Shown piece after piece: positions 43,203 to 55,674 of a DNA stretch of 64,000 bases. The notes beneath the pieces were generated by a model. That model saw only the letters and a program-made list of their open reading frames with translations. It ran no database searches and was not told the origin of the DNA. Numbering within the stretch: the first letter of the stretch is position 1; every line of letters begins with the position of its first letter. The position numbers and the translations under genes were made by a program. This DNA comes from Litomosoides sigmodontis (Eukaryota > Nematoda > Chromadorea > Rhabditida > Onchocercidae), in NCBI GenBank assembly GCA_963070105.1, contig OY718807.1:10289105-10353104 (forward strand), given 5' to 3'.

Positions 43203-44144
43203 GCGATAAGCAAATGCGCAGTGGAAGAACCAAAACAGCCAGGAGCAAAAGAAGACTATGAAGAAAGTTCGACAACAAGTTCGCACTCGGTATTCTTCAC
43301 AGCTTCGCCGCTTCATCACACTGTCCAGCAGTAGTAGTAGTAGTAGTGCTTCGTACTTGTCTTCTCAGAGCGACGAGGCATTTTAACCGCTTCTAGCTAA
43401 TATTGCAGCAGACAGAGAACAGACTCGCCCGCAGACGCAAATCCCCACGTTCGAAAAGAGACGTGAAAGCTGAGATAGTGCGGAAAACCTATGCAAACAT
43501 CAGAACATTCAACAGACAAAGAAGTGATGAGGCAAATTTCACAGTATATGATGCGTTAAACGACGGGTGTAAGTAGTAGATTCGCCGGACTTTTTCTAAT
43601 TCTTTTCTTTTCAACGGAGAGATCGATGAACATAGGAAGTTGATTGCGAGTCGGAACGGAACGGAACGGAACGGAACGGAACGGAACGGAACAAATCCAG
43701 CGCCTCCACTCCTTCCGCCGCCATCACTATCCCCCTTCGCGAGCCAACAACCCTTCTTTCTGTAGCGTTAGCTTACAGCAGCTGACAACTACGCACTACT
43801 ACTCATTGCGGCAGTCATTGAGATTATTGAATTTAGCTAAATTTCTGCACGACATGCACACTTCAGCGTCAGTTCGTCTTGGCATGGGTGATTTCGTCTT
43901 CTACAGCTTGCTGGTTGGTAAAGCCGCAGCGACACGCAGTGCAATGTGCGTTGCTGGTTCGGTAGTTGGCATACTGATCGGACTTGTCATTACCTTGACC
44001 GTACTGTCCAGCGATGACGAAACTACTCCGGCATTACCCCTTTCAATTACCATCGCGTTGCTGCTGCATTTCGGAATCTACATGTTCCTCGAGCCTTTCT
44101 ACAATGAAATTGTGCTCACTCCAAAATCGTTTATAATTTTGTAA
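43203..44144 (+). CDS. Presenilin-family C-terminal fragment, 5' half not found
   Basis: Exons 43203-43289 (tentative), 43409-43568 and 43867-44144 join in phase through GT-AG introns and end at TAA. The last exon contains RLGMGDFVFYSLLVGKA, the presenilin GxGD active-site region, then a hydrophobic segment. TTPALPLSI (the PAL motif) and a final membrane segment follow. The middle exon supplies a basic, hydrophilic stretch ending VYDALNDG, like the loop before GxGD. Presenilin is the aspartyl protease subunit of gamma-secretase. Here only the second catalytic aspartate is present. Membrane segments 1-6 with the first aspartate are not visible upstream. The x residue is Met, where most presenilins have Leu. 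The frame is intact, so this is either a recent partial duplicate, now probably inactive, or a gene whose 5' exons I could not recognise. Confidence 0.72.
43647..43692. repeat. (CGGAA)n pentanucleotide repeat
   Basis: About eight perfect CGGAA units within the intron between the last two presenilin-like exons. Confidence 0.85.
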
Positions 44145-44253
44145 ATGCAACTTTTTGCAAGATGCATATGAAGGAATGGAGAATTTGCTATTAAACAAGG
44201 TTTAAACAACAGAACAAATTTTCCGTTAAACAATTTACTATTAAACACGACGT

Positions 44254-44381
44254 TTGTTCACGTGGTTGGCCGATCGGCCAATGGCGTGAGGCTACCATCT
44301 GAGTGATTATAACTAACGTCTCTATGTCAGAATTCCACACAGACAATGCAACGATAAATTTGCTTACAAAGCAACGATAAA
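44254..44381 (+). pseudogene. Truncated, diverged 28S rRNA fragment
   Basis: It matches the intact 28S at about 53140-53253 (shared GGCCGATCGGCCAATGG, then GTCAGAATTCCAC for GTCAGAATCCCAC) with scattered substitutions. About 240 bases of the normal 28S 3' end are missing. The motif GCAACGATAAATT appears twice at the break, and spacer sequence equivalent to 53500 follows directly. It is therefore the remains of another rDNA unit, cut in its last few hundred bases. Confidence 0.82.
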
Positions 44382-45241
44382 TTACTACCACTTATATACT
44401 AGAAAATAAACATATGCAGCAGCAGCTGCACCCGCAGCGCAGCGGCAACACCATGCGTCCTTACATGCTAGAAAATAAGTGCGCGTTGCTCCTACTACCA
44501 CTACTACTACTATTCATGCATTTCAGTCTGCATGAAACACACACACACACACACACCTCAAGCATTTGTGTACAGAGAATTTTTTTTCCATATGCATGCA
44601 TTCATTTACTTTACTTCTCCTCCCCATTCCTTTCTTTTTCTCACACTTTTTTTCTTTTCTCACTCACTTCCCCTTCTCTTTTTTCCTCTCTGTTTAACCA
44701 TGTACTCTCAATAATAATAAATTATCATTATCATTATTCATTACTAATCCTCATCATCATCATCATCGTCACCAATAATGCAACCATCCCAAAAATACGC
44801 CTAATCGTTTTGTTTTGTTTTTATTTCTGAAATTAAAATGAGATAACTGGGATGCATTTAATGGGAAAAAAACAACGATAATAATTTTTGAAATTTCAAA
44901 CACAATTAATATTTGGTGTTAAATTAATGCAAAAGCAAAACAGGGAGGGGGAGAGAAAGAAGATAAGGCTATCATAAAAACGTATAAAGAAAAAAAAAGT
45001 AACATCTCCGCGTTAGTATCCTATTAGGTTGGGTACAACTTCAAGAGCAATAACACCCTGATGGATAGGAGAGGAGGAGAGATGCAAAAGCTTGAGAATT
45101 TTACAATCAATTCGGATTAACTGAAAATTTCAATGAAATACGAATGAAGCGAAAAGTATGCGAGCCAAACTTCTTGAGAGGAGGCGACCGGTGGTTGGTG
45201 GAAATGGCGTTTTGCTACTGGTCACTTTCACTGTCCAAAGC
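44382..45241 (+). repeat. rDNA intergenic spacer, copy 1
   Basis: Parallel to 53503-54349. The shared order is TAGAAAATAAACATATG, a CTA-rich tract, (CA)n, a T-run, CATATGCATGCA, a pyrimidine-rich stretch, ATC/ATT triplets and GCGCCTAATCGTTTTG. The end block has GTTGGTGGAAAT and CTTTCACTGTCC. Confidence 0.8.
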
Positions 45242-45279
45242 AGTAGTAGAAAGCACTAACTACACTATGTTGCAATCAC

Positions 45280-46000
45280 TTATATACCAGAAAATAATAT
45301 GCCTACTACTACTGCTTCTACTGCTACAATTTCCACTATTATTCAAATCAGTGTATGTGTGTACCACACACACACACACACACACAAACGCACACACACA
45401 CACACACATACAGACCCATATATACCGCTAGCATTTATGTACAGAGATTTTTTTTCATACGCATGCATTTACTTTACTCCTATTCTTTTCATTTTCCCAC
45501 GCTTTTTTTCCTTTTTTCACTCACTTCTCTTTCTCTCTTTTTTCCTCTTATTTTTTTCTTATTTTTTTCTCTCTATTTAACGATGCTCGTTATTTTCCAT
45601 CCTCTCTCTCATATAAGGAAAGAAAGCGGGAGAGAGAGGGAGGTTGCATTAATACAGACGTACCCACACTGTCTCTGTCTATCTTTCGATCTATCCATCT
45701 GTTATATTATTTCTTACAATGTATATATTCATACATATACATATGTATATACACATACATCCCTTTTTTTCTTTTCCAGCAAAAACTACAAACAAATCAA
45801 TGACAATAATAATAATAATGATAATGATGATGATAATGATGATAGTGATAAGTTATCACTATCACGATCACTATCATCATCATAATTATTCCTTAAAAAG
45901 ATAAGCAAAAGAGCATAGAATTTAATAATAGCGATGCTTTTTTGTAAAATTTAAAAAAACGTAAAATTTGAAAAAAAATGTTGAAATTTCACGAAAAAAC
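45280..46000 (+). repeat. rDNA intergenic spacer, copy 2 (diverged)
   Basis: The same order of elements as copy 1 (CCAGAAAATAA, CTA-rich tract, (CA)n, T-run, GCATGCATTTACTTTAC, pyrimidine stretch, ATA/ATG triplets), but more diverged and without the terminal block. Confidence 0.65.
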
Positions 46001-46788
46001 ACCAAAAATTAGCATTTAGTGTTAAGTAATGGAAAATAGAAGAGAGAGAAAGAGAGAAAGTTCGATAAAAATGTGTAAAATGGAGAAATGGGAAATAAAT
46101 CGAAATTTAAAAATAAGTTAAAATTTCAATTAGTTTTAAATTAAAATTTTAAATGTGAAATGCTGTGACGTTAATAGAGAGGTTCAAGTAGATGTATTGT
46201 TAGTGGAAAATTTAAATTGAAATTTGAAGTTAAAGTCAAATTGAAATTTGAAGTTTTCACTAACTTGAGCAATGGATTGTCTCGTGAAATGAAAGTTTCA
46301 GCAGGCGTGCAATCTAAAAAATTCGAGTGATTCTAACAGTGATGACGACACACGTGTACACTGTGTTAGGATCACGAACTGTCTCTGGCGAGATGTGACA
46401 TTCGAAGAAAGAGTGGCGGAATGCTCCGTTGTATATGTGTGAAGTTCTACGATGTTTTAAGCTTGAGAGGTGAAAAATTTCGCAAAGTGAAATTTTGTTG
46501 TTGATAAGCGAAAGAATGGATTGAATTTTTGGTGGAGAAAAAAGTGAGAAATTTGGATTGATGATGAATGGACGAACTGCACACGGCGCAACAGGGCAAC
46601 AAGTGACAGTGATACAGTGTGGTGATGCTACGCTACTGTTTGCTACAATGGTGAAGTGAATTTTGAAGCGAGAAATTCAATTATCACTGAGGTAGTGGTA
46701 GCAGTGGCAGTGGTCATCGTCATGGTCACGCTGCTTACTTGTTGCCAGCTGATGTGGCTGTTCGAGAGCGCAGAGCGCGTGCATCATC
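46001..46788 (+). other. Probable rDNA promoter and 5' external transcribed spacer
   Basis: AT-rich at first, then less so, lying directly upstream of the 18S start. By position it should contain the RNA polymerase I promoter and 5' ETS. I see no motif that would fix the start site. Confidence 0.45.
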
Positions 46789-47959
46789 TCCCCGATTGAT
46801 TCTGTCGGCGGTTATATGCTTGTCTCAAAGGCTAAGCCATGCATGTCTAAGTTCAAATAAACCTATAAAGGTGAAACCGCGAACGGCTCATTATAACAGC
46901 TATAATGTACTTGATGTTGACTGTCCAACGTGGATAACTGTGGCAATTCTAGAGCTAATACATGCACCAAAGCTCCGACTTGTTTGAACGAGCGCATCTA
47001 TTAGATTAAAACCAATGGGGTGGTCATCAGCTGCTGCTGCTGGCCACCCGTTCAGATTGGTGACTCTGAATAGCTATTGCTGATCGCATGGTCTTGCACC
47101 GGCGACATATCTATCAAGTGTCTGCCTTATCAACTTTCGATGGTAGTTTATGTGCCTACCATGGTTGTAACGGGTAACGGAGAATAAGGGTTCGACTCCG
47201 GAGAGGGAGCCTGAGAAACGGCTACCACATCCAAGGAAGGCAGCAGGCGCGCAAATTACCCACTCTCAGAATGAGGAGGTAGTGACGAAAAATAACGAGA
47301 CCGTTCTCTTTGAGGCCGGTTATCGGAATGGGTAAAATTTAAACCTGTTAACGAGGATCTATGAGAGGGCAAGTCTGGTGCCAGCAGCCGCGGTAATTCC
47401 AGCTCTCAAAGTGTATATCGTCATTGCTGCGGTTAAAAAGCTCGTAGTTGGATCTGCGTCTTAGGACCTGGTCCATCCATTGGATGAGAACTGGGCTCCT
47501 AGGCTACACTGTTGCCAGTTTTCCGTGCGTTGCCTTCACTGCGCTGCGCATGGTGGCTAGCAAGTTTACCTTGAAAAAATTAGAGTGCTCAACGCGGGCT
47601 AATGCCTGAATACTCGTGCATGGAATAATGAAATAGGATCTCGGTTCTATTTTGTTGGTTTTCTGATCTGAGATAATGGTTAAGAGGGACGGACGGGGGC
47701 ATTCGTATCGCTGCGTGAGAGGTGAAATTCTTGGACCGTAGCGAGACGTACGACTGCGAAAGCATTTGCCAAGAATGTCTTCATTAATCAAGAACGAAAG
47801 TCAGAGGTTCGAAGGCGATCAGATACCGCCCTAGTTCTGACCGTAAACGATACCAACTAGCGTTCCGTTGGCGGTAAATACGCCTTGACGGGCAGCTTCC
47901 CGGAAACGAAAGTTTTTCGGTTCCGGGGGAAGTATGGTTGCAAAGCTGAAACTTAAAGA

Positions 47960-47993
<34 letters not shown>

Positions 47994-48435
47994 GCGGCTT
48001 AATTTGACTCAACACGGGAAAACTCACCTGGCCCGGACACCGTGAGGATTGACAGATTGAGAGCTCTTTCATGATTCGGTGGTTGGTGGTGCATGGCCGT
48101 TCTTAGTTGGTGGAGTGATTTGTCTGGTTTATTCCGATAACGAGCGAGACTCTAGCCTACTAAATAGTTCCTGAATTGCTACTGCTGCTGTTCAGGCAAC
48201 TTCTTAGAGGGACAAGCGGTGTTTAGCCGCATGAAGTTGAGCAATAACAGGTCTGTGATGCCCTTAGATGTCCAGGGCTGCACGCGCGCTACACTGGAGG
48301 AATCAGCGTGCTGTAACCATTGCCGAAAGGTACTGGTAACCCGTTGAAAATCCTCCGTGATCGGGATCGGGAATTGCAATTATTTCCCTTGAACGAGGAA
48401 TTCCTAGTAAATGTGAGTCATCAGCTCACGTTGAT

Positions 48436-48470
<35 letters not shown>

Positions 48471-48578
48471 GCCCGGGACTGAGCCGTTTCGAGAAAAGCG
48501 GGGACTGCTGTTTCGATGCCTTTCGAGGTGGAGATTCTTTGGTGGAAATCGCTTTAATCGCAGTGGCTTGAACCGGGC

Positions 48579-48626
<48 letters not shown>
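46789..48626 (+). rRNA. 18S small-subunit ribosomal RNA
   Basis: The start is set by aligning CCCGATTGATTCTG to the universal TACCTGGTTGATCCTG. Diagnostic segments include AAGCCATGCATGTCTAAG, GCCAGCAGCCGCGGTAAT at about 47380, AATTTGACTCAACACGGG at about 48000 and TGTACACACCGCCCGTCGCT at 48451. The end is GTAGGTGAACCTGCGGAAGG ATCATTA. Length is about 1838 bases with no insertion or break seen, so it looks functional. The sequence resembles Dorylaimia (whipworm/Trichinella-like) rather than Caenorhabditis (by eye). Confidence 0.96.
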
Positions 48627-48892
48627 TCGAGAGCTTCTTCTCATCACAACAACAACAACAGCGGCAGCAGCATTGCGTGTAATAACGGTGATGCTTGTTG
48701 GTGTCTATACTCTATCTGAGTTGTCGCCTGACCGTCGATAACAATGAGGATGGAGCGATAGCTTGATTAATAATTGCTCGATTAATTAATTAAGTAGACT
48801 TAATAAGCATTTAAGCTAGTTATGCTACCAACGAAATAACAAAACACACACACACACGTAAACATGTCTATACAAGAGAAAGGAGAAATTTT
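48627..48892 (+). other. Internal transcribed spacer 1
   Basis: About 266 bases between the 18S end and the 5.8S start, with CAA/CAG triplets at its left end and a short CA run near its right end. Confidence 0.85.
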
Positions 48893-49050
48893 TAAACTCT
48901 TAGCGGTGGATCACTTGGCTCGTGGATCGATGAAGAACGCAGCTAGCTGTGATAATTAGTGCGAATTGCAGACGCATTGAGCACAAAAATTTCGAATGCA
49001 CATTGCACCATTGGGTTCACTCCCAGTGGTACGTCTGGTTGAGGGTCAAT
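48893..49050 (+). rRNA. 5.8S ribosomal RNA
   Basis: Contains CTTAGCGGTGGATCACT near the start, then CGATGAAGAACGCAGC, GCGAATTGCAGACGCATTGA and TCGAATGCACATTGC. Length is about 158 bases. The ends are placed by alignment to known 5.8S and may be off by a few bases. Confidence 0.93.
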
Positions 49051-49603
49051 GAAGAAGAAAGCACCAATGAAAAGTGCCCCGCAACTCACTTCATCGTCCA
49101 CTCACTTTCGCCACACCGTCAACGACAGTCCAATTCAGTTCAATCATTTTACTACGGATAATCGTTCATTGCGAGTACATTAATTTGTCGAAGGGTTATT
49201 TGAGGTGAAGTGATTGAATGCTTGATTGATTGGATCAATGGTGGTGGTGAGTGATGATTGTGGTGATGGAGAGAAGGGAGTGTGCGCTTTAATTTGGAGA
49301 AGAAAGCGTTAGGTGATAATTGCAAAACAAGATGAATGGTTGAAATTATCCCCTAATAAGTGAGTGAAAATAAGAGTAATAAAAGTTATGTGTTATGCAA
49401 GATGCACGTACGTGGCATGAATAGTAGCAAACACGTAAATTTTTATTATAATTATTGTCATACATAGTTGCGAGAAATTCTTTTTACATATAAAATAACT
49501 GGTGAGCAGCAAGCAGCAGCAGCACAGCTTAAGTGTGTAAAGAGAATTAGCAAGAAGTGAGTGACATCACGGCGGCGCTATGTATGCGTGACATCGTCAT
49601 TTG
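49051..49603 (+). other. Internal transcribed spacer 2
   Basis: About 550 bases between the 5.8S end and the 28S start, longer than ITS1. No internal tandem repeat is seen. Confidence 0.83.
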
Positions 49604-51153
49604 TGACCTCAACTCAGTCGTGACTACCCGCTGAATTTAAGCATATAACTAAGCGGAGGAAAAGAAACTAACGAGGATTTCCCGAGTAACAGCGAGTGAA
49701 AAGGAAAGAGCCCAGCGCTGAATCCAGTAGATAACCATGTACACTATATGGAAATGTAGCGTATAGGTATGGTCGATCGTCACGTACTGCTACACCCAAA
49801 GTCCCCTTGAGCGGGGCTACAGTCCATAGAAGGTGCTAGACCTGTACGGGTGCAGTGGCGTTACGAAGGATTATACTTTGGAGTCGGGTTGCTTGAGATT
49901 GCAGCCTAAAGAGGGTGGTAAACCTCATCTAAGGCTAAATACGACCACGAGACCGATAGCAAACAAGTACCGTGAGGGAAAGTTGCAAAGAACTTTGAAG
50001 AGAGAGTTCAAGAGGGCGTGAAACCGCTGGGATGGAAACGGATAGAGTTAACGAAACTTGCTGGTATTCAACCATTCAATTTAGCAACTCTTGCACGCGT
50101 TCATGCACGTTACGTACGTGCGTGCATGCTCGTTTGTAGGAGCTTGAAGTGCTAAATTTAGATTGGTGTATTTACCGGTGGTATGCATCGAGAGCTTCGT
50201 TTATAGCATATTTAAGAGTTATTTAGTGGACTAGTTATTGAAAATGTAATAGCTGGAATCCTAAATGACACCTGAAATATGTCTTAGATGAAGTGTGTGT
50301 TCTCTTGCGCTCGCTAATATGCGCCTATACTCTCTACTAGTTATGCATCTACATGTGGTCGCTTGCGCGACTTGATCAGTTGATACTGATTGGTGGAGTT
50401 GTATAGGGTGTATGTTGCGCGTGTAACGGCAACAACGTTACACGGTACATCTCGGTGTGAACGTTAATCACCTATCTGACCCGTCTTGAAACACGGACCA
50501 AGGAGTCTAGCGTATACGCAAGTTATTGGGTGGTAAACCTGTGAAATGTCAAAAAGCATAATGAAAGTAAAGATTATCGTTAGGTATAATTGATATGTGA
50601 GCTGCACGTGGTTTCATGTGTGGCGCAACATAGCCCCGTCCACACGTTGCTGCTAGCAGCAATAGGGCGGAGGTAGAGCGTATATGCTGGGACCCGAAAG
50701 ATGGTGAACTATACCTGAGCAGGATGAAGCCAGAGGAAACTCTGGTGGAGGTCCGAAGCGATTCTGACGTGCAAATCGATCGTCTGACTTTGGTATAGGG
50801 GCGAAAGACTAATCGAACCATCTAGTAGCTGGTTCCCTCTGAAGTTTCCCTCAGGATAGCTGGAGTACGCGCGCATGCGCAGTTATATTCGGTAAAGCGA
50901 ATGATTAGAGGAATTGTGGGACGAAACGTCTTCAACCTATTCTCAAACTTTCAATGGGTATGACGTCTTGCTTGCTTGAACGTGAAGCACAGACATTGAA
51001 TGTGTACTCTAAGTGGGCCATTTTTGGTAAGCAGAACTGGCGCTGTGGGATGAACCAAACGTTGAGTTAAAGTGCCAAACTTTCCGCTCATTAGACCCCA
51101 TGAAAGGCGTTGGTTGATATAGACAGCAGGACGGTGGCCATGGAAGTTGGAAA

Positions 51154-51187
<34 letters not shown>

Positions 51188-52282
51188 TCAACTAGCCCTG
51201 AAAATGGATGGCGCTTGAGCGGAAGACTTATACTCAACCGTTGCGTGGGCTTGTGTTTGCGCGCGAGAGAGAGCGAACCTGGCCGCAACGAGTAAGAGGG
51301 TCGCAGTGGTTAGCGTTGAAGACTTTGGGCGTAGGCCCGGTTGGAGCTTCCATTGGTGCAGATCTTGGTGGTAGTAGCAAATATTCAAGTGAGATCCTTG
51401 AAGACTGAAGTGGAGAAGGGTTCCACGTGAACAGCAGTTGAATGTGGGTCAGTCGATCCTAAGATATTGGCTAGTGCCGTTGAATAAAAGACATAGGAGT
51501 GATGGAGATTGCACTAATCGTCCAGAATGCTGATGTGTGTTTGATCGAAAGGGAAACGGGTTAATATTCCCGTACCTGGACACGGAGATGAATTCTCATT
51601 GTGAGAATTTAGCGCGGTAACGCAAATGAACTCGGAAACATTGAGGAAAGCCCGAGCCAGAGTTCTCTTTTCTGGTTAAGGAACGGACTCCCTGGAATCG
51701 GTTCAGCCGGAGATAGGGACGTTGTGTGCATTTGTTTTCCGTAAAGCGCCACGGTTCCTGTGGTGTCTCGTACGCTTTGCTCGATCCATGAAAATCCGAG
51801 GGAAGCTATTTGAATTTCGTGCCAGATCGTACCCATATCCGCAGCAGGTCTCCAAGGTGAACAGCCTCTAGTCGATAGAATAATGTAGGTAAGGGAAGTC
51901 GGCAAATTAGATCCGTAACTTCGGGATAAGGATTGGCTCTAAGGACTGGGCCGGTCGGGCTGTAGCGTGAAGTAAGCGTGATTGGTTCCATGCAGTGTGG
52001 CATTAGTTTCTTACGAGGAATTGATGGAGCTCGGCTAGTGTTCCAATTATCTTGTGAATCGTTGCAGCTGCGTGTGTCGCACGCGTACACGCCGCTGCCC
52101 CCGGGTGGTGGTGGTGGTGGTGGCGCGGATTCGGCCGGCGCTAAACAGTCAGCTTAGAACTGGCACGGACTCGGGGAATCCGACTGTCTAATTAAAACAG
52201 AGGAGACAGATGGCCCTTGCGGGCGCTGACTGTCTCTGATTTCTGCCCAGTGCTCTGAATGTAAAAGTGAAGAAATTCAACG

Positions 52283-52349
<67 letters not shown>

Positions 52350-52350
52350 C

Positions 52351-52382
<32 letters not shown>

Positions 52383-52383
52383 A

Positions 52384-52433
<50 letters not shown>

Positions 52434-52440
52434 CGGACAC

Positions 52441-52480
<40 letters not shown>

Positions 52481-52873
52481 ACTCTGTGAAGAGTCATGAG
52501 AGGTGTAGCATAAGTGGGAGGTCGCGCTCGGCGCGGCCACCAATGAAATACCACTACTTTCATCGATTCTTTACTTATTCGGTTGAGCGAGAGTTGAGGC
52601 GTCGTCGACGCTTCGAGATTTTTGATTTAAGTCGGGTTGTCGCCAGCCGGCGGCGATCTGACGACTCGCACCGAAGACAGTGTCAGGCGGGGAGTTTGAC
52701 TGGGGCGGTACATCTGTCAAACTGTAACGCAGGTGTCCTAAGGCTAGCTCAGAGAGGACGGAAACCTCTCGTAGAGTAAAAGGGCAAAAGCTCGCTTGAT
52801 CTTGATTTCCAGTACGAATACAGACCGCGAAAGCGTGGCCTATCGATCCTTTTGCCATTCAATAGAAGGTTTC

Positions 52874-52921
<48 letters not shown>

Positions 52922-52944
52922 AGCCAAGCGTCCATAGCGACGTT

Positions 52945-52982
<38 letters not shown>

Positions 52983-53024
52983 CGAAGCAGAATTCGCCAA
53001 GCGTTGGATTGTTCACCCACCAAT

Positions 53025-53079
<55 letters not shown>

Positions 53080-53494
53080 TGAGATGTTGTTGCGATAGTA
53101 ATCCTGCTCAGTACGAGAGGAACCGCAGGTTCAGACATTTGGTTCATGTGCTTGGCCGATCGGCCAATGGTGCGAAGCTACCATCTGAGGGATTATGACT
53201 GAACGCCTCTAAGTCAGAATCCCACCTAGACAAAGCAACGATAAATTTGCTCCCCGGTGTCGGGAGGCACTATTATGTTAGCAAACAAGCAAGCTAACAG
53301 CTAATGCCCCATTAAATGGCATCTTCCACTTAATCGAATGGTTCAGTGGTTGCCAAAACCGGATCACTCTCTGGTGCAATGTCGGGGCGCAAGATCACTT
53401 GCAGACGACTTGATTACTGGTCAAGGTGTTGTAAGCAGTAAAGCAGCCTCCATACTGCGATCTGTTGAGACTTATCCTTTGATTGGACGATTTG
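49604..53494 (+). rRNA. 28S large-subunit ribosomal RNA
   Basis: Starts at GACCTCAACTCAG and CCGCTGAATTTAAGCATAT. Conserved landmarks include GTACCGTGAGGGAAAGTTG near 49970, TAACTATGACTCTCTTAAGG at about 52306 and the sarcin-ricin loop AGTACGAGAGGAACC at 53110. The end is placed after GGTGTTGTAAGCAGTA and CGATCTGTTGAGA, near GACGATTTGT. Length is about 3890 bases with no intron or transposon insertion seen. Open frames inside it are not genes. Confidence 0.95.
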
Positions 53495-53502
53495 TTTTTA
53501 TT

Positions 53503-54349
53503 ACTACCATTTATATACTAGAAAATAAACATATGCACAGCACAACACTACGCGTCCTTACTTATATGCTAGAAAATAGGTGCGTGCGTTGCTGCTACTA
53601 CCACCACTACTACTACTACTATTCATGCATTTCAATCTGCATGAAACACACACACACCGCTAGCATTTTATGTACAGGGAATTTTTTTTTTTTCATATGC
53701 ATGCATCCATTTACTTCTCCCCCACATTTTTTTTCTCACACTTTTCTTTTCTCACTCACTTCCCTTTCTCTCTCTTTTTCTCTCCATTTAACCATGTACA
53801 TTATTTTCCACTCTCAATAATAACAGTAATAATAAAATGTCATTATCATTATTCATTACTAATTCTCATCATCATCATCATCATCGCCATCAATGATGCA
53901 ACCATCCCCGAAATGCGCCTAATCGTTTTGTTTTCTTTTGTTTTGTTTTCAATTCTGAAATTAAAGTGAAATAATTGGAATGCATTTAATAGAAAAAAGA
54001 ACGATAACAATAATTTTTGAAATTTCAAACACAGTTAGTAAATTCATGCAAAAGCAAAAAAGGGAGGGGGAGAGAAAAAAGATAAAGCTATCATAAAAAT
54101 GTATAAAGTAGAAAAAAGTAACATCTCCGAGTTAATATCCTATTAGGTCGGGCATAACCTTAACAGCAAGAACACCCTCATAGGAGAGATGCCAAAGCTT
54201 GAGCATTTTACAATCAATTCGGATTAACTGAAAATTTCAATAAAATACGAGAAGAGTGTGCGGAAAGTGTGCGAGCCGAACTTCTTGAGAGCAGGCGACC
54301 TGTGGTTGGTGGAAATAGCGCTTTGCTACTGGTCACTTTCACTGTCCCC
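53503..54349 (+). repeat. rDNA intergenic spacer, copy 3
   Basis: Follows the 28S directly and is collinear with copy 1 at 44382-45241, including the terminal block ending CTTTCACTGTCC. It shares the (CA)n, T-run and CATATGCATGCATCC elements. Confidence 0.82.
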
Positions 54350-54539
54350 TCCTGACTCGTCATATAACAGGTTGATAAGAGCATTCATTATTCCAATTGC
54401 TCTGCCTTGCCACCTTGTCCATTTATTTCCAAAAGCAGTGGTAGAAAAACTGTGGTAGATTCTTGGAACCACTAGAAGCGCTGGTGGGTGTACTCTCATT
54501 ATTAACGCAAATTAATTAATCAATTAATTCTGGGTAGCT

Positions 54540-54671
54540 TTCGCTATGCTTTCTTTCAATGGATATTGGCATTGCTGGTTTTCTCTCTTACCTATATGCT
54601 AGAAAATAAGTGCGCGCGTTGCTGCTACTACCACTACTACTACTACTACTATTCATGCATTTATCTGCATG

Positions 54672-54711
<40 letters not shown>

Positions 54712-55265
54712 ACACACACACCGCTAGCATTTTATGTACAGAGAATTTTTTTTTTCATATGCATGCATCCATTTACTTCCCTCCCACATTCTTTTTTTTT
54801 TCTCACACTTTTCATTTCTCACTCACTTCCCTTTCTCTCTCCTTTTCTCTCCATTTAACCATGTACATTATTTTCCACTCTCAATAATAGCAATAATAAT
54901 AAAATGTCATTATCATTATTCATTACTAATTCTCATCATCATCATCATCATCATCGCCATCAATGATGCAACCATCCCCGAAATGCGCCTAATCGTTTTG
55001 TTTTCTTTTGTTTTGTTTTCAATTCTGAAATTAAAGTGAAATAATTGGAATGCATTTAATAGAAGAAAAAGCAATGACAATAATTTTTGAAATTTCCAAC
55101 ACAATTAGTATTTGGCGTTAAATTCACTCTCAAATTAGTATTTGGCGTTAAATTCACTCTCAAATTAGTATTTGGCGTTAAATTCACTCTCAAAATAGTA
55201 TTTGGCGTCAAATTCACTTCTGTGCTTTCTTTCAATGGATATTAGCACTGCTGGTTTTCTCTCTC
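54540..55265 (+). repeat. rDNA intergenic spacer, copy 4, with flanking direct repeat
   Basis: 54587-55130 repeats most of copy 3 at high identity, with a longer (CA)n. A block GCTTTCTTTCAATGGATATT sits on each side (about 54548 and 55223), so the copy appears bounded by direct repeats. Confidence 0.75.
55104..55220 (+). repeat. 30-bp tandem repeat, about four copies
   Basis: Unit ATTAGTATTTGGCGTTAAAT + TCACTCTCAA, three perfect copies and one slightly diverged. Spacer copy 1 has a single related unit near 44905, so the amplification is local to copy 4. Confidence 0.88.
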
Positions 55266-55471
55266 TTTGGAGAGCCGACGTGCACCCAACAACTGTTGTC
55301 AACATCCCCGTCCTATAACCTTGATTCATATTCTAGCAAGTTTCGAATTCTACATGATCAAGTTGCGCTTTCCGGGTTTACATGATGCATAGTGGTTGTA
55401 GCTGAAGCAAAATTGCTTGAATTGTTTAAAAGATGTATTGGGTAGTAGTGAATCATGAACTGTGCCAAATT

Positions 55472-55569
55472 CGTCATACTGTAGTTGTGATTGAAGTAAG
55501 CTCAAGCTACTTCACCACGTCGTCATACTGTAGTTGAGATTGAAGTAAGCTCAAGCTACTTCACCACAT
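55472..55569 (+). repeat. 49-bp direct tandem duplication
   Basis: Two copies beginning CGTCATACTGTAGTTG and ending CTACTTCACCAC, with a single difference seen (GTGATT against GAGATT). Confidence 0.88.
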
Positions 55570-55674
55570 TGTGAAAATGATTTTCGCTACAGACATCGGT
55601 TGAGTCACAAGATTGCTGTGCTCATTGTCACCCAAAAGTCACCTGCATTCATCGCTTTCAAAATATCATTGCAG

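Noticed and set aside
46686..46705. let-7-like string TGAGGTAGTGG
   Set aside because: It diverges from let-7 after the seed, lies in a GTG-rich tract and shows no clear precursor hairpin.
46739..53820. Open frames inside 18S, ITS and 28S
   Set aside because: They sit in structural RNA and spacer sequence; frames such as 46739-46987 cross the 18S start.
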